Assembly (NCBI GenBank): GCA_025330725.1
Contig: JAIWND010000019.1
Coordinates: 496,001 to 560,000, forward strand
Length of the DNA stretch: 64,000 nt
Direction: 5' to 3'
From: Chlamydoabsidia padenii
Taxonomy: Eukaryota; Mucoromycota; Mucoromycetes; Mucorales; Cunninghamellaceae
The translations under genes and the position numbers were made by a program. Below are positions 1 to 14,039 of this stretch, piece after piece (position 1 is the first letter of the stretch; every line of letters begins with the position of its first letter). The notes beneath the pieces were generated by a model, which ran no database searches, had not been told where the DNA came from, and worked only from the letters and a program-made list of their open reading frames with translations.

Positions 1-820
1 GGGGGTTTTTTTTTTTTTACAATAACCTTGATGCATCTACATGTCTTGATTTTATCTATCACGAAAAAAAAACACGATTTATCTTGTAAATTGCACGATG
101 GCACGATGGATCAGGTATAATCAAGATTGCAGTGAAATCCACATTTATGCAAAACTTTGACCCCTGACAGAAAGAATGATATATAAGGATTGAAAGAGAG
201 GTGGGTGGGCTTTCCTATAATTAGGTCTTGAATTGGAATCCCGTGCGCCGCTGTCTTCCATTCATCCATCCCGTTCCGATTTGCTGGATGAAGGATGTTT
301 TGACACATCTTGCTACGGTTCGATATGCGGGAATTGAATTGTTCGTCTGCATATGAATTCTTTTGTATTTCACATTCCGACCGCTCACTCACTTGGACTA
401 CCATAGCTCTCTAAGCAACTAATTCAAGAGACATCAGGAGACGATTGTGGGGGATCTTGGTCATGTCGGACTTTTTCCAGTCCTCATGGCAAATGCATAT
501 ACTTTTTCTTTTCTTTACCGAGGTATGTATGACCGCCTTTTTGTGTGTAGATCCTGTAAAGTGACAGTTGGTCCCTGATTAAAATAAAAATCAATGAATC
601 ATTGTGTGACACACCAATATCCGCCACATGTGAAGCCAACATGAGATTGAGTCATCCCATATATACCATCATTGACAAAGATTATTACGAGTAAACACTT
701 TATTAAGATAAAAATCGAAGACATATACATAACAAAAAACAAGTATGAAGGTAGATTAAAAAAGAGGGAGAGAGGGGAGAAGAGGGGGGGGGGAAGACTA
801 TACTAAACCCAGGATGTCCA
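1..820. other. no gene resolved; 3' UTR of the neighbouring minus-strand gene at the right end
   Basis: The first 690 bases hold no open frame with recognisable protein features. A 97-codon minus-strand frame at 111-404 has no flanking splice logic or motif and is not called. Near 699 the plus strand reads TTTATT, which is AATAAA on the minus strand, and it fits the polyadenylation signal of the gene ending at 821. The G-rich stretch near 770-795 is low complexity. Confidence 0.5.
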
Positions 821-2682
821 TTAGCATTGTCGTTTCAAATTGTCGTCCTTTACCAGATCTACAGAAGCACGACGTTTGTTGCTATGACTGGTAACTTCGT
901 CTTCGTCATCAGGGATTTCCGGCATCAAGAGTGAACCATCGCCAGGATATTTGTAAACGGAAGGTGCAGTAGTATTAGGTGATGTGGCAGGATTGTTGAC
1001 AGTGGATGATGTGGTTGCTGTTGTTGTGGAAGAAGAGATGGATGTTCCGTCTTGATCATTATCATCATACTAAAGATAATATTGGTGAGTTTGTCCCCTT
1101 TATGCCACACACACACACACACACACACACTTTTTTATTATTATTACCTTATTGTCCAAAGCAGGGATCGCCATTGTATTGTGAATCATTTGAATGAATT
1201 CACCAATATTCTTTTCAAAGTTTTCCAAAGGATAACGTTTTGCCAATTTACTAAAGTGATCATGTAAACTAATATCCTTGTTAATGTCCAAAAACTAGAC
1301 AAGAGAGAGAGAGAGAAGAGATGAGTAAAGAATTATAATCATTGTTGATACCTTACTTCTTTTTCCCGTTCACGGACTTGAGTTTTGAATAGGTACATTG
1401 TTCGAGTCTTTGGAAAGAGCAAATGATGATCTGCAGCCTTGACCCCCCAATCATCGTCCTCCACATCGTCCTCTTCGTCGTCGTCCTCTTCGTCGTCGTC
1501 ATTGCCATGGTTGTGTTGATGAGTTGGTGTGTCCGGTTCGTCTTCATCTTCCACATCGCCATAAGAGAATATTTCATAAATAGATTCCAAGCCAGTTTGC
1601 ATATCACATAGGTACCGTTCGATAGCCGCCTGAGTCAACAATTCCAAAAACAAGTCGTACCATCTTGGTGGCATACCACCTCCCATCACTTTTTGTCCAG
1701 CAAAAATCAAAGGTTTCTTGTTATTGTCGTCGCCATTCTGTTTTCCTTGTTCATTGTCATCATCAGAGGTCGCTTCTAGAGTTTGTCGTAACATATCCGC
1801 ACTTGTCTTTAAAAAGGTAGGTATAGCTTCCACCAATCCAGGTGGTAAAACCAAAGGTGAGGAATTCTTGTTGCTGTTGTTGTTATTATTATTGTCCTGA
1901 CAACAAGTGACACATCGTTGTAATCTGTGTCGTCGACAATAACTCGGTTTAATCATATGTGACCATCGACAAAGATTAGTTGTATCATTATTATCATCAT
2001 TGTCATTGGTATTCTCTTGATCTACTGCTGTTTCATGTTGGTGTTGATGTTGATATTGGTGATAACGGCGGCGACGGCGGCGATTGGATGATGATGATGA
2101 TGATGATGATTGAGTAATCACATATTGATTTGTATTATTTGTCACCGTATCCAGTCTTCCAAAGATCAAATTTGTCAGTTGACAAAGGTGAAGACGTTGT
2201 TCAAAGTGGCTGTCGACTTGGAAAGAAGGTCTTTTGTTCCGATGACTTGATAAGATACCTAAAAAAAAAAATCAACCCAAAATGAGATTCCTACTTGCAT
2301 ATGCAAACCCTTTATTGTTTTGTTTTATGTATGTATTACCTGTAACAATAGACTCTACTGCATTCTTATCTTGTTCCGCCTTTGTCGCAGTAGCTACCCA
2401 ACGTTCTTGTCGTACCTGGATGGCATCATTGTCTTTATCTTGTAATGGGGTTGCCAGTTCCAATAGTTCAATTTGTGCTTGTTTCAACCGTGATTGAATG
2501 GAGAGATATAAGAGATAATCCAAGATGATTTTGTTGGTAGTACTTGGTGGTGGCATGTTATTTGAGACGGGTGCAAAGATGAATTTCAAACTGGCTCGTC
2601 GGGTGGTAGTTGCTGCTGCTGCTGCTTCTGCTGCTGCCACTGCTTCAGTTGTAGAGTGTGTCAACCCAGACTGTTCTTGCAT
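821..2682 (-). CDS. uncharacterised acidic, low-complexity protein (4 exons)
   Basis: Four exons (2340-2682, 1357-2258, 1148-1294, 821-1069) give a 546-residue protein, and the joins keep frame. I do not recognise the family. Visible features are an N-terminal Ala-rich stretch, an ordered segment around residues 30-140 rich in leucine, a run of serines and arginines near residue 160, and an Asn/Asp-rich region with paired Cys and His (CRRHRLQRCVTCC). An ordered WYDLFLELL helix-like segment follows, then a long Asp/Glu tract. The C-terminal exon pair encodes a helical HDHFSKLAKRYPLENFEKNIGEF segment. The start is the ATG at 2682; an upstream in-frame TTG is not used. The Cys/His cluster could bind a metal, but this is only a possibility. 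A (CA)n run lies in the last intron. Confidence 0.75.
1107..1130. repeat. (CA)n microsatellite in an intron
   Basis: About twelve CA dinucleotides lie inside the last intron (1070-1147) of the minus-strand gene at 821-2682. The short frames read across it are artefacts of the repeat. Confidence 0.9.
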
Positions 2683-2727
2683 TGTCAATCAAGGGGAGTG
2701 GTAAGGAATGGGGAGTGTGTGAAAGAT

Positions 2728-2762
<35 letters not shown>

Positions 2763-3309
2763 AATAAAAAAATAAAAAAAAAATGTGAAAAACTGCACAA
2801 GGATAAAGATCCCGAAAAAATTGATTGGTCGTTCCTGCCAAAAACTCTCTTTTTTGCTTTTTCATCACACTTGGTCTTCCGACAAACGAGTCACTGTTAT
2901 CTGGTTGAAATCAACTCCTTTTCAACTTGATCCGATCTAACTGAACTTTTTCGCTTGGTCTTGTTTGTTTGAAAAGAAGCAAGTCCGTTCTTTAACTCTT
3001 CACTCCCTTCCTCCTTTTTTTTTTTTTCTTAAAAAGGCTGCATTTGGAAAAATGAGAAGATGTGTAAATCATTACATTTTTCCAAGTAAAGCTTATCTTT
3101 CCAAGCTTCGGGTACTCTTCACATGGCATTTAATTTATTTACCCGCAAATAACCTAAAGTGCTTGCCTGACCTGGACGATTCCGAACGAGCATGAACGAA
3201 TTCCTCCCACCCACCCAAATATCGGAAGTTCAAATATTCAGTCTCCGGTATCCCTTTGGACTTTTTTTTTTTTTTTTTTTTTTTTTCTTCTTACCACCTC
3301 TCACTCACT

Positions 3310-4039
3310 ATGGCCAACCAAAAACGAGAATCTACACAAGTCCAACCTGAAGATGCCACTCTGATATCTTTAGTATTACAATCATTAGGTGTTTATGAAT
3401 ACGATCCTAAAGTAGTACAACAACTCTTGGAATTCGCTCACCGTAAGTACTGGAATAGACATGATCAACCAACCGTTGGGAAAAAACAAACAAAACACGT
3501 CTCATCTTTACACGATTAATACTTATTGTAGGCTACACTACCGACGTCTTCCAAGATGCATTGGTTTATTCTGAACACGCTAACAAGTCAGATATTGATT
3601 TGGATGATATACAATTGGCTATTCAAGGCCGAGTTAATCATTCCTTCACCACACCACCACCCAAAGAAGTAAGACATTCTTGTGAACGAACAATCAAACT
3701 AACTAACTCTCTCTCTCTCTCTTTAGTTTTTACTGGAGCTTGCCGAAGAAAAGAACAAAACACCATTACCACTTATTCCTGAAAAGTACGGCAATCGACT
3801 ACCTGCAGACCGATACTGCTTGACAGGTCTCAATTTCTCCATTGTACCCAACGTAAGTGATACAATAGGCATGATTGAAAACTCATTATTAATAATGATC
3901 TTTGTATATCTAGGCGCCACCTCCACTTCCTAACACAATTCCATCACAACCAACAACCTCTTCCACAACAACAACAACATCATCACAACAACCGAAAAGA
4001 AGACGGGACGATATGGAAGATGATGATTATGATTTTTAA
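3310..4039 (+). CDS. TAF9: TFIID subunit 9 (TAF9), histone-fold protein
   Basis: Exons 3310-3442, 3532-3668, 3727-3852 and 3914-4039 give 173 residues. TAF9 is a histone-fold subunit of TFIID (and of SAGA in many organisms) that pairs with TAF6 at core promoters. The N-terminal part (PEDATLISLVLQSLGV, then YTTDVFQDAL and DIDLDDIQLAIQ) matches the TAF9 histone fold helix by helix. It is followed by the family's conserved tail (LPLIPEKYGNRLPADRYCLTG). The end is Ser/Thr/Gln-rich with a basic patch and an acidic finish. The length suits a short fungal TAF9. The start was chosen at the first ATG after a poly-T leader. An AATAAA-type signal lies near 4104. Confidence 0.95.
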
Positions 4040-4447
4040 TCTAGCATAGGATAGATTAGATTAGTATGGATTGTAGATATATCGTTATACCTTTTTTTTT
4101 TTTAATAAAGCTTTGGATTTATAATTAATGATGGATGAAGGGGGTCATTATGTATATCTGTGTTTTGGTAGTAAGATATCGGTGAATTGTCTTCATTGAC
4201 TTGAAAGCAGTAGAACATGTACACATCAAGCAATACCGTGTAGGTGGCATCAGCAGGGAAGGGAGCTTCAAATTGTATGTATACATGTCCATGGACAGTT
4301 CCCTAAAAACATGCGTCGGACAATTAACATGATCAGGCAGCTGGTCATGTGTAAATAAAGTAGGGTGAGTGATGTGCTTTGATTGGTGGATTGCGTTGAT
4401 GTCTTACAGCGTATATGGTAGTTTTCCACTTTTAAAGGAGGGTGAGT

Positions 4448-4460
4448 GCGGGATTTGAAT
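4448..4460 (+). promoter_or_regulatory. GCGGGATTTGAAT promoter element
   Basis: A perfect copy of the window-wide element lies 144 bp before the ATG of the SLC35F6-like gene. The functional role is inferred from recurrence. Confidence 0.55.
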
Positions 4461-4603
4461 TCTCTTATTTATGAACTTTCAAATCTCTTTATCCGCTTCT
4501 CTTTTCCTTTTTATCTATTTACTTAATTCTCCTTTGCTGTTTATCTTGTAAATAGACGTTATACACTTTGTATATATATATATAAATATATAAATATAAA
4601 ACA

Positions 4604-6068
4604 ATGCCCACAACTCATACTCCTCCAAGTCGGACAACCAGTGCCGCCATTCTTGCTACAGGAATGCTCGTATCAGGTAAGCAGAAAAGATTGAAGAAAT
4701 AGATCAAGTAGGATGAACTAACTAACAACCTGTTGTTATTTTATTTGTGCTTGTAATTAACAGGTGTTCTCAATACGATTCTGAATAAATACCAAGATAT
4801 GCAATGTGTAGAGAATTGTCAAGATCCTGATCCAGCCCAGCGAAGATATTTTGAACAACCAGTGTGGCAAACGTAAGTATATTGGGAAAAGACAAGTAAA
4901 GAACAGGTTGGAATAACACCTCCCCCCCTTTTTTTAGACTTAATATGTTTGTAGGTGAATTCTTTGTATGGACTGTGTACTTGTATCAAAAATGGCAACA
5001 ACGACGGGTCACATCTTCTTTAGACTACCCTCCTTCCACCATTCAACAATTGGATGCTTCAGGTCTTGTAGATGACGTTGTCCACCATGATCATCCTAAC
5101 AAAGATCATCCTCCTTTGAAAGGTGCCAAGGCGCTCTTGTTTTGGATTCCTACACTTTGTGATTTGACTGCTACTACGGTAAAGGAGGAAATACGATTAT
5201 CATCATTGTTACTAATTTTCTATATATACCATAGTTAATGAATGTCGGTCTGATTCTTACCTCGGCAAGTGTTTACCAAATGCTTCGGGGTGCAGTGGTA
5301 ATTTTTACGGGAATCTTCAGCTACTTGTTTTTACACCGACGCTTACGACCATTTGAATGGTTTTCATTGATCTGTGTGGTATTAGGTGTGGCCATTGTCG
5401 GACTCTCTTCGGTACTTTTCCCTCAGACTCGACCTGGCGGTGCTGAAATCGACGAGGTGGATTGGGCTTCTTTTGCTGGTGTGTTTTTGGTACTCGGGGC
5501 ACAAATTTTCACTGCCACTCAATTCGTGGTGGAAGAAAAGATTCTGAGTCGGTACCATGTGACTCCTCTCAAGGCGGTTGGTCTGGAAGGCTCTTTCGGC
5601 ATGATCTCGGTGCTCGGTGCTCTTCCCATCTTGCATGTCTTGTTTAGGGAACGATCCATCTACTTTGATATGGTCCAAGGTTTCCATGACTTTTTTGACC
5701 ATGCGGGGGTATGGCAAACCGGTATCGCCATCAGTCTGTCCATTGCGTTTTTCAATTGGTTTGGTCTCTCTATTACTCACACCGTTTCCGCCACTGCTAG
5801 AAGTACGATTGATGCATCAAGGTAAATAAATAAAAAAGAAGGGGACACGGAATAGAAATCTTATATGTTTTTTTGTTTTTCTAGAACTCTGTTTATTTGG
5901 ATGGTGTCATTGTATTTTGGTTGGGAAACCTTCTCTTGGATCCAGGTGGTGGGTTTTGTCGTAATGGTGACAGGAACCTTTTACTTCAACGGGGTTTTAC
6001 GCTGGCCATTCGCCCCTGATGATGAACAGTCTGATGAAACTCGACCCTTGTTATCCACTCCAGAATAG
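4604..6068 (+). CDS. SLC35F6-like drug/metabolite transporter superfamily protein
   Basis: Five exons (4604-4676, 4764-4872, 4938-5178, 5235-5821, 5885-6068) encode 397 residues. About ten hydrophobic segments are visible, beginning with AAILATGMLVSGVLNTILNK. The ASVYQMLRGAVVIFTG segment after a PTLCDLTATTLMN helix is characteristic of SLC35F6 (formerly C2orf18/ANT2BP) and its fungal relatives. Human SLC35F6 is a lysosomal/mitochondria-associated member of the nucleotide-sugar transporter-like family; the substrate here is unknown. The C-terminus ends in an acidic stretch with a DETRPLL dileucine-like signal, which fits sorting to a vacuolar or endosomal membrane. An AATAAAG signal lies near 6134. 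Confidence 0.88.
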
Positions 6069-7015
6069 ATTAATTATAGTTTTTATATCATTTGACTCTT
6101 GTATTATACTTGATTTGTCTTTTTCTTTTTATAATAAAGTAACTGTTTTTACTCACTCTATAACAATGTAACCAATGTATCATATGGTTGTCAGTCTCTG
6201 TGAAAGTTAGGTGGTTATCAAGGCGGCGCTTGAAATAAAACTCGGCACGTTATAGTAAATGATCATGATCAAGTGTAACCATGCTGTTCTGTTCAATTCA
6301 TCATTACATAGCTTACTCATTACGCATTAATAGTAAGTAAATCAACGATAGATGAATCCACTAAAGAATAGGTTGGTTTACCATAATGACATGGGTTTCT
6401 TTTCTTGGTAAGATTCTCAAAGACTCCATGATCATTTTATTACCATGTATCCGGAGCGGATATTTGATTGAATCAGATGGACCATCTACTTTCTACACAA
6501 AAGAACAAATAGACATTCTTTCACCTCTTTTTGATCAACAATCCAGGCGGGGTTTGAAAAACATCCATTGTGTGTGAGACTGACCAAGCATGAACCTATG
6601 ATTTGCGACAAATTAAGCTCATGGCAGCTTAATTTGGTCATGTCATAATGATGATGATTCACAGCCGAGCCCATGTATGATTTCTATGATGTCTATTGCT
6701 TCTGTAGGTCAATGCAACCATAAGCCCACTATTTCAGATACAGCCACTCGTATGCAAATCAAAAAAGATGATCAGCAACAAGGTTTAGATAGATTAAAAA
6801 AATTTCATTTCAGGAACCTGACCCTCTATAATATAAATCCCGCAGTCTGTCGGTTTCGCATGACTGGATTTGGATTAAATGTCTAGTTATGCGGTAAAAA
6901 TTAAAATAGAGGATATATTTTTATTATTATTAATGATGTATGTATGTATAAATGACAATGAAAGAAGAGAGAAAAGGAGAGAAGGGGAATAATTCTAAAA
7001 AGGAGGCTATGTGAT
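6069..7015. other. intergenic; no gene supported
   Basis: This stretch holds 3' ends of the flanking convergent genes and AT-rich sequence. At 6221-6245 there is a variant of the promoter element (GGCGGCGCTTGAAATAAAA). Downstream short plus-strand frames (6386-6577, 6677-6886) could be spliced into a 40-residue product containing TKEQIDILSPLFDQ, faintly like helix 1 of a homeodomain. No complete domain follows, so a decayed fragment is the most that can be said. Confidence 0.35.
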
Positions 7016-7782
7016 CTAATGAATGATGATGATAAACAAAATAATGACAGCTATACTAACAGTGGAGGATGCAACCAAGACAGTACCCCTACTTGCTGGG
7101 AAGTAACCTTTAGTAAGAGCTTGTTGAGAATGAAAGTACCTTGAGATGGCAAACAGGACAAAGAGAATACCCAGTACCACAAACATCAAACCCACAAGTC
7201 GTCCAGAGCTCAACAGATCATCTAATCCACCCTGCGGATGATGTGATGTTTTGTCCAACCTAAACAACTGTGTCAATGCTAAATACAAAGATAGATTAGT
7301 ATCAAACATTGTTTCCCTACTCTTTTTCTATTTACCAACGCCGACGGAGATCAAAGAGAGACTTGTTCGTAGCCACGCCAAGTAGGTTCTTTCATTTGCT
7401 AAAATAGATAAAGTTGGGAATGATGGAGAATCAGCTGATGAGACAAGTCAATTTTTTTTAACATACCTAAATGATCACGAGCCACACTGCCCTTGTTTTC
7501 CAAATAGACTGACAAGGAAGCTCGTTCGAGAAGGCGAGTCAAAGACAAGTCTTGCAAGGGTGACCCCACCTCGAGTTCCTGCTCCTTAATACTGGCAGGA
7601 GGATCGTCATATATATCAGAGATCGTCTGGTTTGACTGTTGGCGTAATAAAAGAGGAGTCCGTTCATTCAGGTGGGTTGAATCTTGACAAGAATGGTGAT
7701 CATGGGCTGTGGTGGAGCATGACGGATGAATGCTGTTGTAGGTTATATGAGAGCCTCCATTATCAATAGAGGGTTGTGTCAT
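7016..7782 (-). CDS. DUF202 domain membrane protein
   Basis: Exons 7467-7782, 7336-7398 and 7016-7278 give 213 residues. The first 70 residues are polar and include a dileucine-type ERTPLLL motif. The DUF202 signature follows: ENKGSVARDHLANERTYLAWLRTSLSLISVGV, then ALTQLFRL. Two further hydrophobic helices (LVGLMFVVLGILFVLFAI and the C-terminal TVSIAVIILFIIIIH) complete three membrane segments. The ANERTYLAWLRTSL motif is the hallmark of YidH/DUF202 proteins and of the membrane domain of yeast VTC subunits. There is no SPX or TTM domain, so it is not a full VTC catalytic subunit. The likely location is a vacuolar or plasma membrane; its function is unknown. Confidence 0.88.
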
Positions 7783-7932
7783 ATTATAATATAGAGGACA
7801 AAGTGGTATGTCTATGGGATGAGTGGATCAACAAGGAATATATAGAAAGAAAGAGAAAGAAAAAGGAGCACGAGCATATTTTCAATTATTCGGTACCGAT
7901 TATAAGGTTTTTTTTTCAATTAAGTTGAGTTT

Positions 7933-7947
7933 ATTTCAAATTCCGCC
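7933..7947 (-). promoter_or_regulatory. ATTTCAAATTCCGCC promoter element
   Basis: A one-base variant of the recurrent element lies about 150 bp upstream of the DUF202 gene start on the minus strand. Confidence 0.4.
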
Positions 7948-8111
7948 TGATGGTTTCAATAGCGTTGATGATATCAAAGGACCCCTTGATAGATAAAGAA
8001 TCTGTTTCGAATTTGATCATTCAAATGGAATTTGATTTTTGATCATTAACGGTGATGTAGGGTAAAGTGAAAAAGAAAAAGAAAAAGTCAACCTGTCAAT
8101 GGGCCACTCAG

Positions 8112-8125
8112 TCGGGATTTGAAAA
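8112..8125 (+). promoter_or_regulatory. TCGGGATTTGAAAA promoter element
   Basis: The element lies about 95 bp upstream of the AARSD1 ATG, just before a pyrimidine-rich leader. Confidence 0.5.
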
Positions 8126-8207
8126 ATACTTGCTCCTTCCTTTTTATATGTTCTGGCCTCTTTCCCATTTGTCCCTTCTCTTTTCTTTTTATTTACTCCT
8201 CTTGAAT

Positions 8208-9515
8208 ATGCCTACCTGCCAACAAGTCCCTGTAGGGGATCTACATTGCCAACGTGACACCTACTGTAAGGAATACTCTACACTTTGTATTTCCTGCTCT
8301 GAAAAACCAGACAAGAAAGGATTCTATCAAGTCAAACTTCATGATACAAGTAAGTAATCTTGAACACTTCCATATTTTATGACTCACCTTTATATATATA
8401 TATATATACTTTATCTAGTCCTTTTCCCTGAAGGTGGCGGTCAACCAGCGGACACAGGCTATATCAACGATACAATCAAGGTCTACAATGTACAACGACA
8501 AAAACTTGAGCACATTCATTACACCAAGGAACCTGTTGCGGCGGGTACACAAGTCAAACTGACACTCGACTGGGACCGACGATTCGATCATGTCCAACAA
8601 CACAGTGGACAACATTTACTCAGCGCTATTCTCGAACAAGCACCTTACGAATTAGAAACGGTGGGCTGGTGTATGAAGGAAAAAACAAGCTATGTGGAAC
8701 TAGGCACGACGTCTAAACCGGCTCCTACCGACTGGGACCCCGTGGAACGACGCATCAACGACCTAATCTTGAAAGCCGTACCAATGATCTGCCATACGAC
8801 ATCCATGAAGGACACGGACCGACCAGACTCGCTACCCGCCGATTATGTCAATGGTGTGATTCGAACGATTGAAATCGAGGGGCTGGACAAGAACCCATGC
8901 TGTGGCACTCACGTTGCGCACTTGGGTCATTTACAAGGCGTCAAGCTCCTCCATACCGAAACGATCCGAGGAGGTAACACTCGACTGTACTTTGTGTTTG
9001 GTCAACGGATAGTGGCCAATCTGGGTGACTTGTATGATTTAAGCCGGCAATTGACAAAAGTCCTCTCGGTGCCTCCTCACGAATTTGTCGACAGCGTGGC
9101 AAGATTACAACTTCAGGTGAAAACACAGACAAAACTCGTCAAGAAATGGCAGGCCCAGGTTGCTTCGTATGCTGTCAAGGATCTAAAGCAGCAACTCGAG
9201 GGTCGGTCTGTTGGATTGGTGTGTGATGAAGAAGAAGGCGGGATGGCGTACTTGAATTTGCTTTGCGGTTTGATCAAGGAACACGATTTGCTTCCGGATG
9301 CTTCTCAAAAGGCAATCATTTTGGCTTCTGGTGATCGACAACAAGGCGGCGCCCTCATGATCTTGTCTTCTGATGAATCCATGTTGAAACAGCTCGCTAC
9401 CAAGGTCTCTGGTACATTGGAAGGCGCTAAAGGTGGTGGCGCTCGTGGTCGATGGTCTGGTAAAGCAAAGTCTTTTGTCGGTATCGAAACATTGGTGGAT
9501 GAAGCATTAGAATAG
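8208..9515 (+). CDS. AARSD1: alanyl-tRNA editing protein AARSD1 / AlaX family
   Basis: Two exons (8208-8349, 8419-9515) encode 412 residues. AARSD1 hydrolyses Ser (and Gly) mischarged onto tRNA-Ala in trans, protecting the proteome from mistranslation. The sequence shows the editing core of alanyl-tRNA synthetase without its aminoacylation domain: FPEGGGQPADTG, the zinc/catalytic HSGQHLLSA motif and the CCGTHV Cys/His pair, then the IRGGNTRLYFVFG strand. The C-terminal half has a coiled helix and a GGGARGRWSGKA glycine-rich end like the C-Ala/DHHA1-type module. Length and order match eukaryotic AARSD1 (about 410 residues). The start is the first ATG of the exon (MPTCQQVPVG). An AATAAAAC signal lies at 9542. 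Confidence 0.95.
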
Positions 9516-10043
9516 ATGTAGATTATATATTATTGACTTTGTAATAAAACAAACTTGATTCGTCTTTTTTTTTTTTTTTTTTTTTTTTAGTGTAGTCTTC
9601 ATCATAGGTGGGACATGTAATGGTGTATGTCTTTAATAATAGTCTCATCTCCACTAGAGTGTCAAAGTTTATATCACACTGACAACACCCACCTTCCAAA
9701 AAAGAAAATGGTCAGAGAACAATTATTAAATCGATACATGAATCACATTGAGGACAGATTTTAATCAAGTTTATTTTTATTACAAGTAAAGTAAAACACA
9801 AAGTTATTTAGTATATAATACATCTAACCTAAAAATCAGGTAAGATCACACCACTGCGTTTGCTGAACAGTTGGCATTCATTCTTTAATGACACCAAGAG
9901 ATATTGAGTTTGGAGGCATCTTGTAGAGATATCAGAATCAACAGACATTAATCAGCAATACCACCAATTTAATATGTGGCAGATTTGAAGACCCGCCTAC
10001 CTTTGATTTATTTCGAGCATTTTAAACTATGTTCTATAATCAT
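9516..10043. other. convergent 3' intergenic region
   Basis: This holds the 3' UTRs of AARSD1 and of the chitinase gene. There is a poly-T tract at about 9566-9588, and a TTTATTTTTATT stretch at about 9769 that reads AATAAA on the minus strand. No coding features are seen. Confidence 0.6.
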
Positions 10044-11802
<1,759 letters not shown>

Positions 11803-12208
11803 TGTTGTTGATATCCCGGTAAAAGATCATCTTCTCATCTTTCTTTATATACTTTTTTTTTTTCCATTTCATTTCATTTTCTACTCTCATTGTTAATTAG
11901 GCAGATTGTCTTTTAAGGCTTGAGTTGGAAAACAAAAAGGATCGTCAAATTAAACAATCATACATGATTATCCCACCCCTGACGGGTTCATTAAGTGAAG
12001 GTTACCCAACTCGGGCTGCCGGAATTTGAAAAAGTCAATGTGATATAATGAGTAAGTCTTTTACTTTTATGACGAGTAATCAGCTATATCGATATACTCC
12101 GGATTTGATTATTTAGATTGAGAGTATAACTGTTTCATGACATCAGTGATTATTATGGTTGAAGGGGTATCATCGGGAAGGACACTTCCCCATTGTCCCT
12201 GTTTTTCG

Positions 12209-12223
12209 TTTTTCAAATCCCGA
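12209..12223 (-). promoter_or_regulatory. TTTTTCAAATCCCGA promoter element
   Basis: The element in reverse orientation lies about 195 bp upstream of the xanthine dioxygenase start. A second weaker copy (GCCGGAATTTGAAAAA, 12018-12033) sits on the other side of this divergent promoter region, 216 bp from the chitinase start. Confidence 0.45.
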
Positions 12224-12415
12224 ATCTCCTACTCTCGTTATACCCACTCTTTTCGGACTTTTGATTGGTTAAATTTATTCTGAAGTTGGATTGGCCGGCA
12301 TGAATCTCTGAATCTACCCTCCCCCACTCAGCTACAAAAGGGCGACTGACTTTTTTTTTTTTTTTTTTTTTTTCATTTTTATCTTTTTCATTCATCTCTT
12401 TCTTATCAATATATA

Positions 12416-13766
12416 ATGACTTTTACAACCCAACCTCTTAAATCTAAACAACCTGGTGTGGACTTTGGTGTTTCCATCTCTGACCTGGACTTGGAAAAGA
12501 TTACAGGTAATTAAACAAACTGGGTCATCCAATTATTAATTCCCACCACTCACTTTTGTTGTATAAATAGATGACGAATTCAAGCAATTAGAAGAAGCAG
12601 TCTATACCCATCAAGTAGTAGTGATCCATGGCCAAGGTCATGTCTCTCCCAAAACACAATACAATATCACCAAGCGATTTGAACCTGAAGTGGACACGTA
12701 TGGTCATGGCGGACAACATCGAGCTGAACAATCGGTTATCTCTAGGGATCTCTCTCCTCTGCCTGAAGTCCCTCAAGTCCAACTATTAGGTCATGGCACT
12801 GTTCGGGATTACCATGGTATCAAGGAACGCAAGCTGACACATCCTAATCACCGAGTCTTCCATCACACTCATTTGACTGACGAACAAGAAGCTCAAGGCA
12901 AGACCCGATTTTACCGTTGGCATATGGACGCTGCTCTTTACAAGTTGAATCCACCAAAAGTAACTAGTCTATTTGGTGTAAAGAATCCTGAACCTAGACG
13001 ACAAACTTTGCTTTATGATGACGGTACTGGTGATACTTTGGATGTACAATTAGGAACCACTGCATGTAAGTCTATAGGCATTGATAAAATAATATATACA
13101 AAGTACTGACTTTTTTTTTTTTCTTTCGCCTAGTCATCTCTGGTCAAAAGGCGTTTGAAATCTTACCACCTGAAATGAAGGATTTGGCTTTCCGAACCAA
13201 GGTCAAATATGCTGCTCATCCTTATCTTTGGATGTCCAAGGCACGATCTCGCTCTACTGGATTAGGAATGGTATCTGAAGGAAAAGAATTATCACCCGAA
13301 GAATTACCTCCTGTGGAAGAAGATGCTATCAAGATATATCCCATGGTAAGTAAATAAAGGGTCATTTATCAATACTCTCTCCTAATATGTTCTTCCTCTT
13401 CTTTGATAGCTGTGGAAAAACCCTGTCACCAAGAAAATACACCTTCAAGTCCATCCTGCGGCAGTGGAAGATTTGATCATTGATGGTAAACCTGTGGGAA
13501 ATCTGGAAAAGGTGCGTGATCTACTTTATCAATTCCAACGACCAGCTATTGCTCCTGCCAATGTCTATGCTCATGAATGGCAAGATGGTGACTTTGTCAT
13601 ATTCCATAATCGTGGTGTGTTGCATTCTGTTGTGGGTACTTTGAAGGATACTGATACTCGTATCTTCCAACAATGTAACATGGCCTCTGCTGATGATCCT
13701 ATCCCGGTGACCGAAGAAGACTTTGCTCCTTATCGTTCCACTAACTTTACTGCTATCAAGGTTTAG
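12416..13766 (+). CDS. xanA: Fe(II)/2-oxoglutarate-dependent xanthine dioxygenase (XanA type)
   Basis: Exons 12416-12506, 12571-13065, 13134-13345 and 13410-13766 encode 384 residues. This is a TauD/clavaminate-synthase-fold dioxygenase. The HMDAALY segment supplies the first His and the Asp of the iron triad, and the HNRGVLHSV region near the C-terminus supplies the distal His. The overall order, and HPAAVEDLIIDG with DDGTGDTL, resemble the fungal XanA family, which oxidises xanthine to urate using 2-oxoglutarate and O2 as an alternative to the molybdenum enzyme. The length fits the family (about 360-390). The assignment within TauD rests on recalled similarity, so another 2-OG dioxygenase is possible. 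The leader is a long poly-T tract. An AATAAAAC signal is at about 13828. Confidence 0.82.
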
Positions 13767-14039
13767 TCGGTATATCTTATCTTGTTAATTTACTTTACTA
13801 GTTTGACTTGATTCATTGATTGATAAATAAAACAAATGGTTGGTATATTCAATACGATGGTTTGGGTGGTGTGGTGTCGGGACTTCAATTTAAACCCAGG
13901 CACCGAATATCTCTCTTTTGTGCACATAATGTAAAAAGAAAAATTCATTTTATTATGTTAATGTTTGATGACTAGTTATTATATATAGGCTATGTAATGT
14001 ATGCGGTTATATGTTAAATATAAAAAAAAAAGGGTAGAT

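Noticed and set aside
111..404. 97-codon minus-strand frame at the left edge
   Set aside because: No motif, splice support or 3' signal was found.
5382..5780. 132-codon minus-strand frame
   Set aside because: It lies opposite the SLC35F6-like coding exon and has no protein character; it is a shadow of the real frame.
6386..6886. Homeodomain-like fragment (TKEQIDILSPLFDQ)
   Set aside because: Only a helix-1-like stretch is visible and no WFxNxR helix 3 follows; too weak to call a gene.
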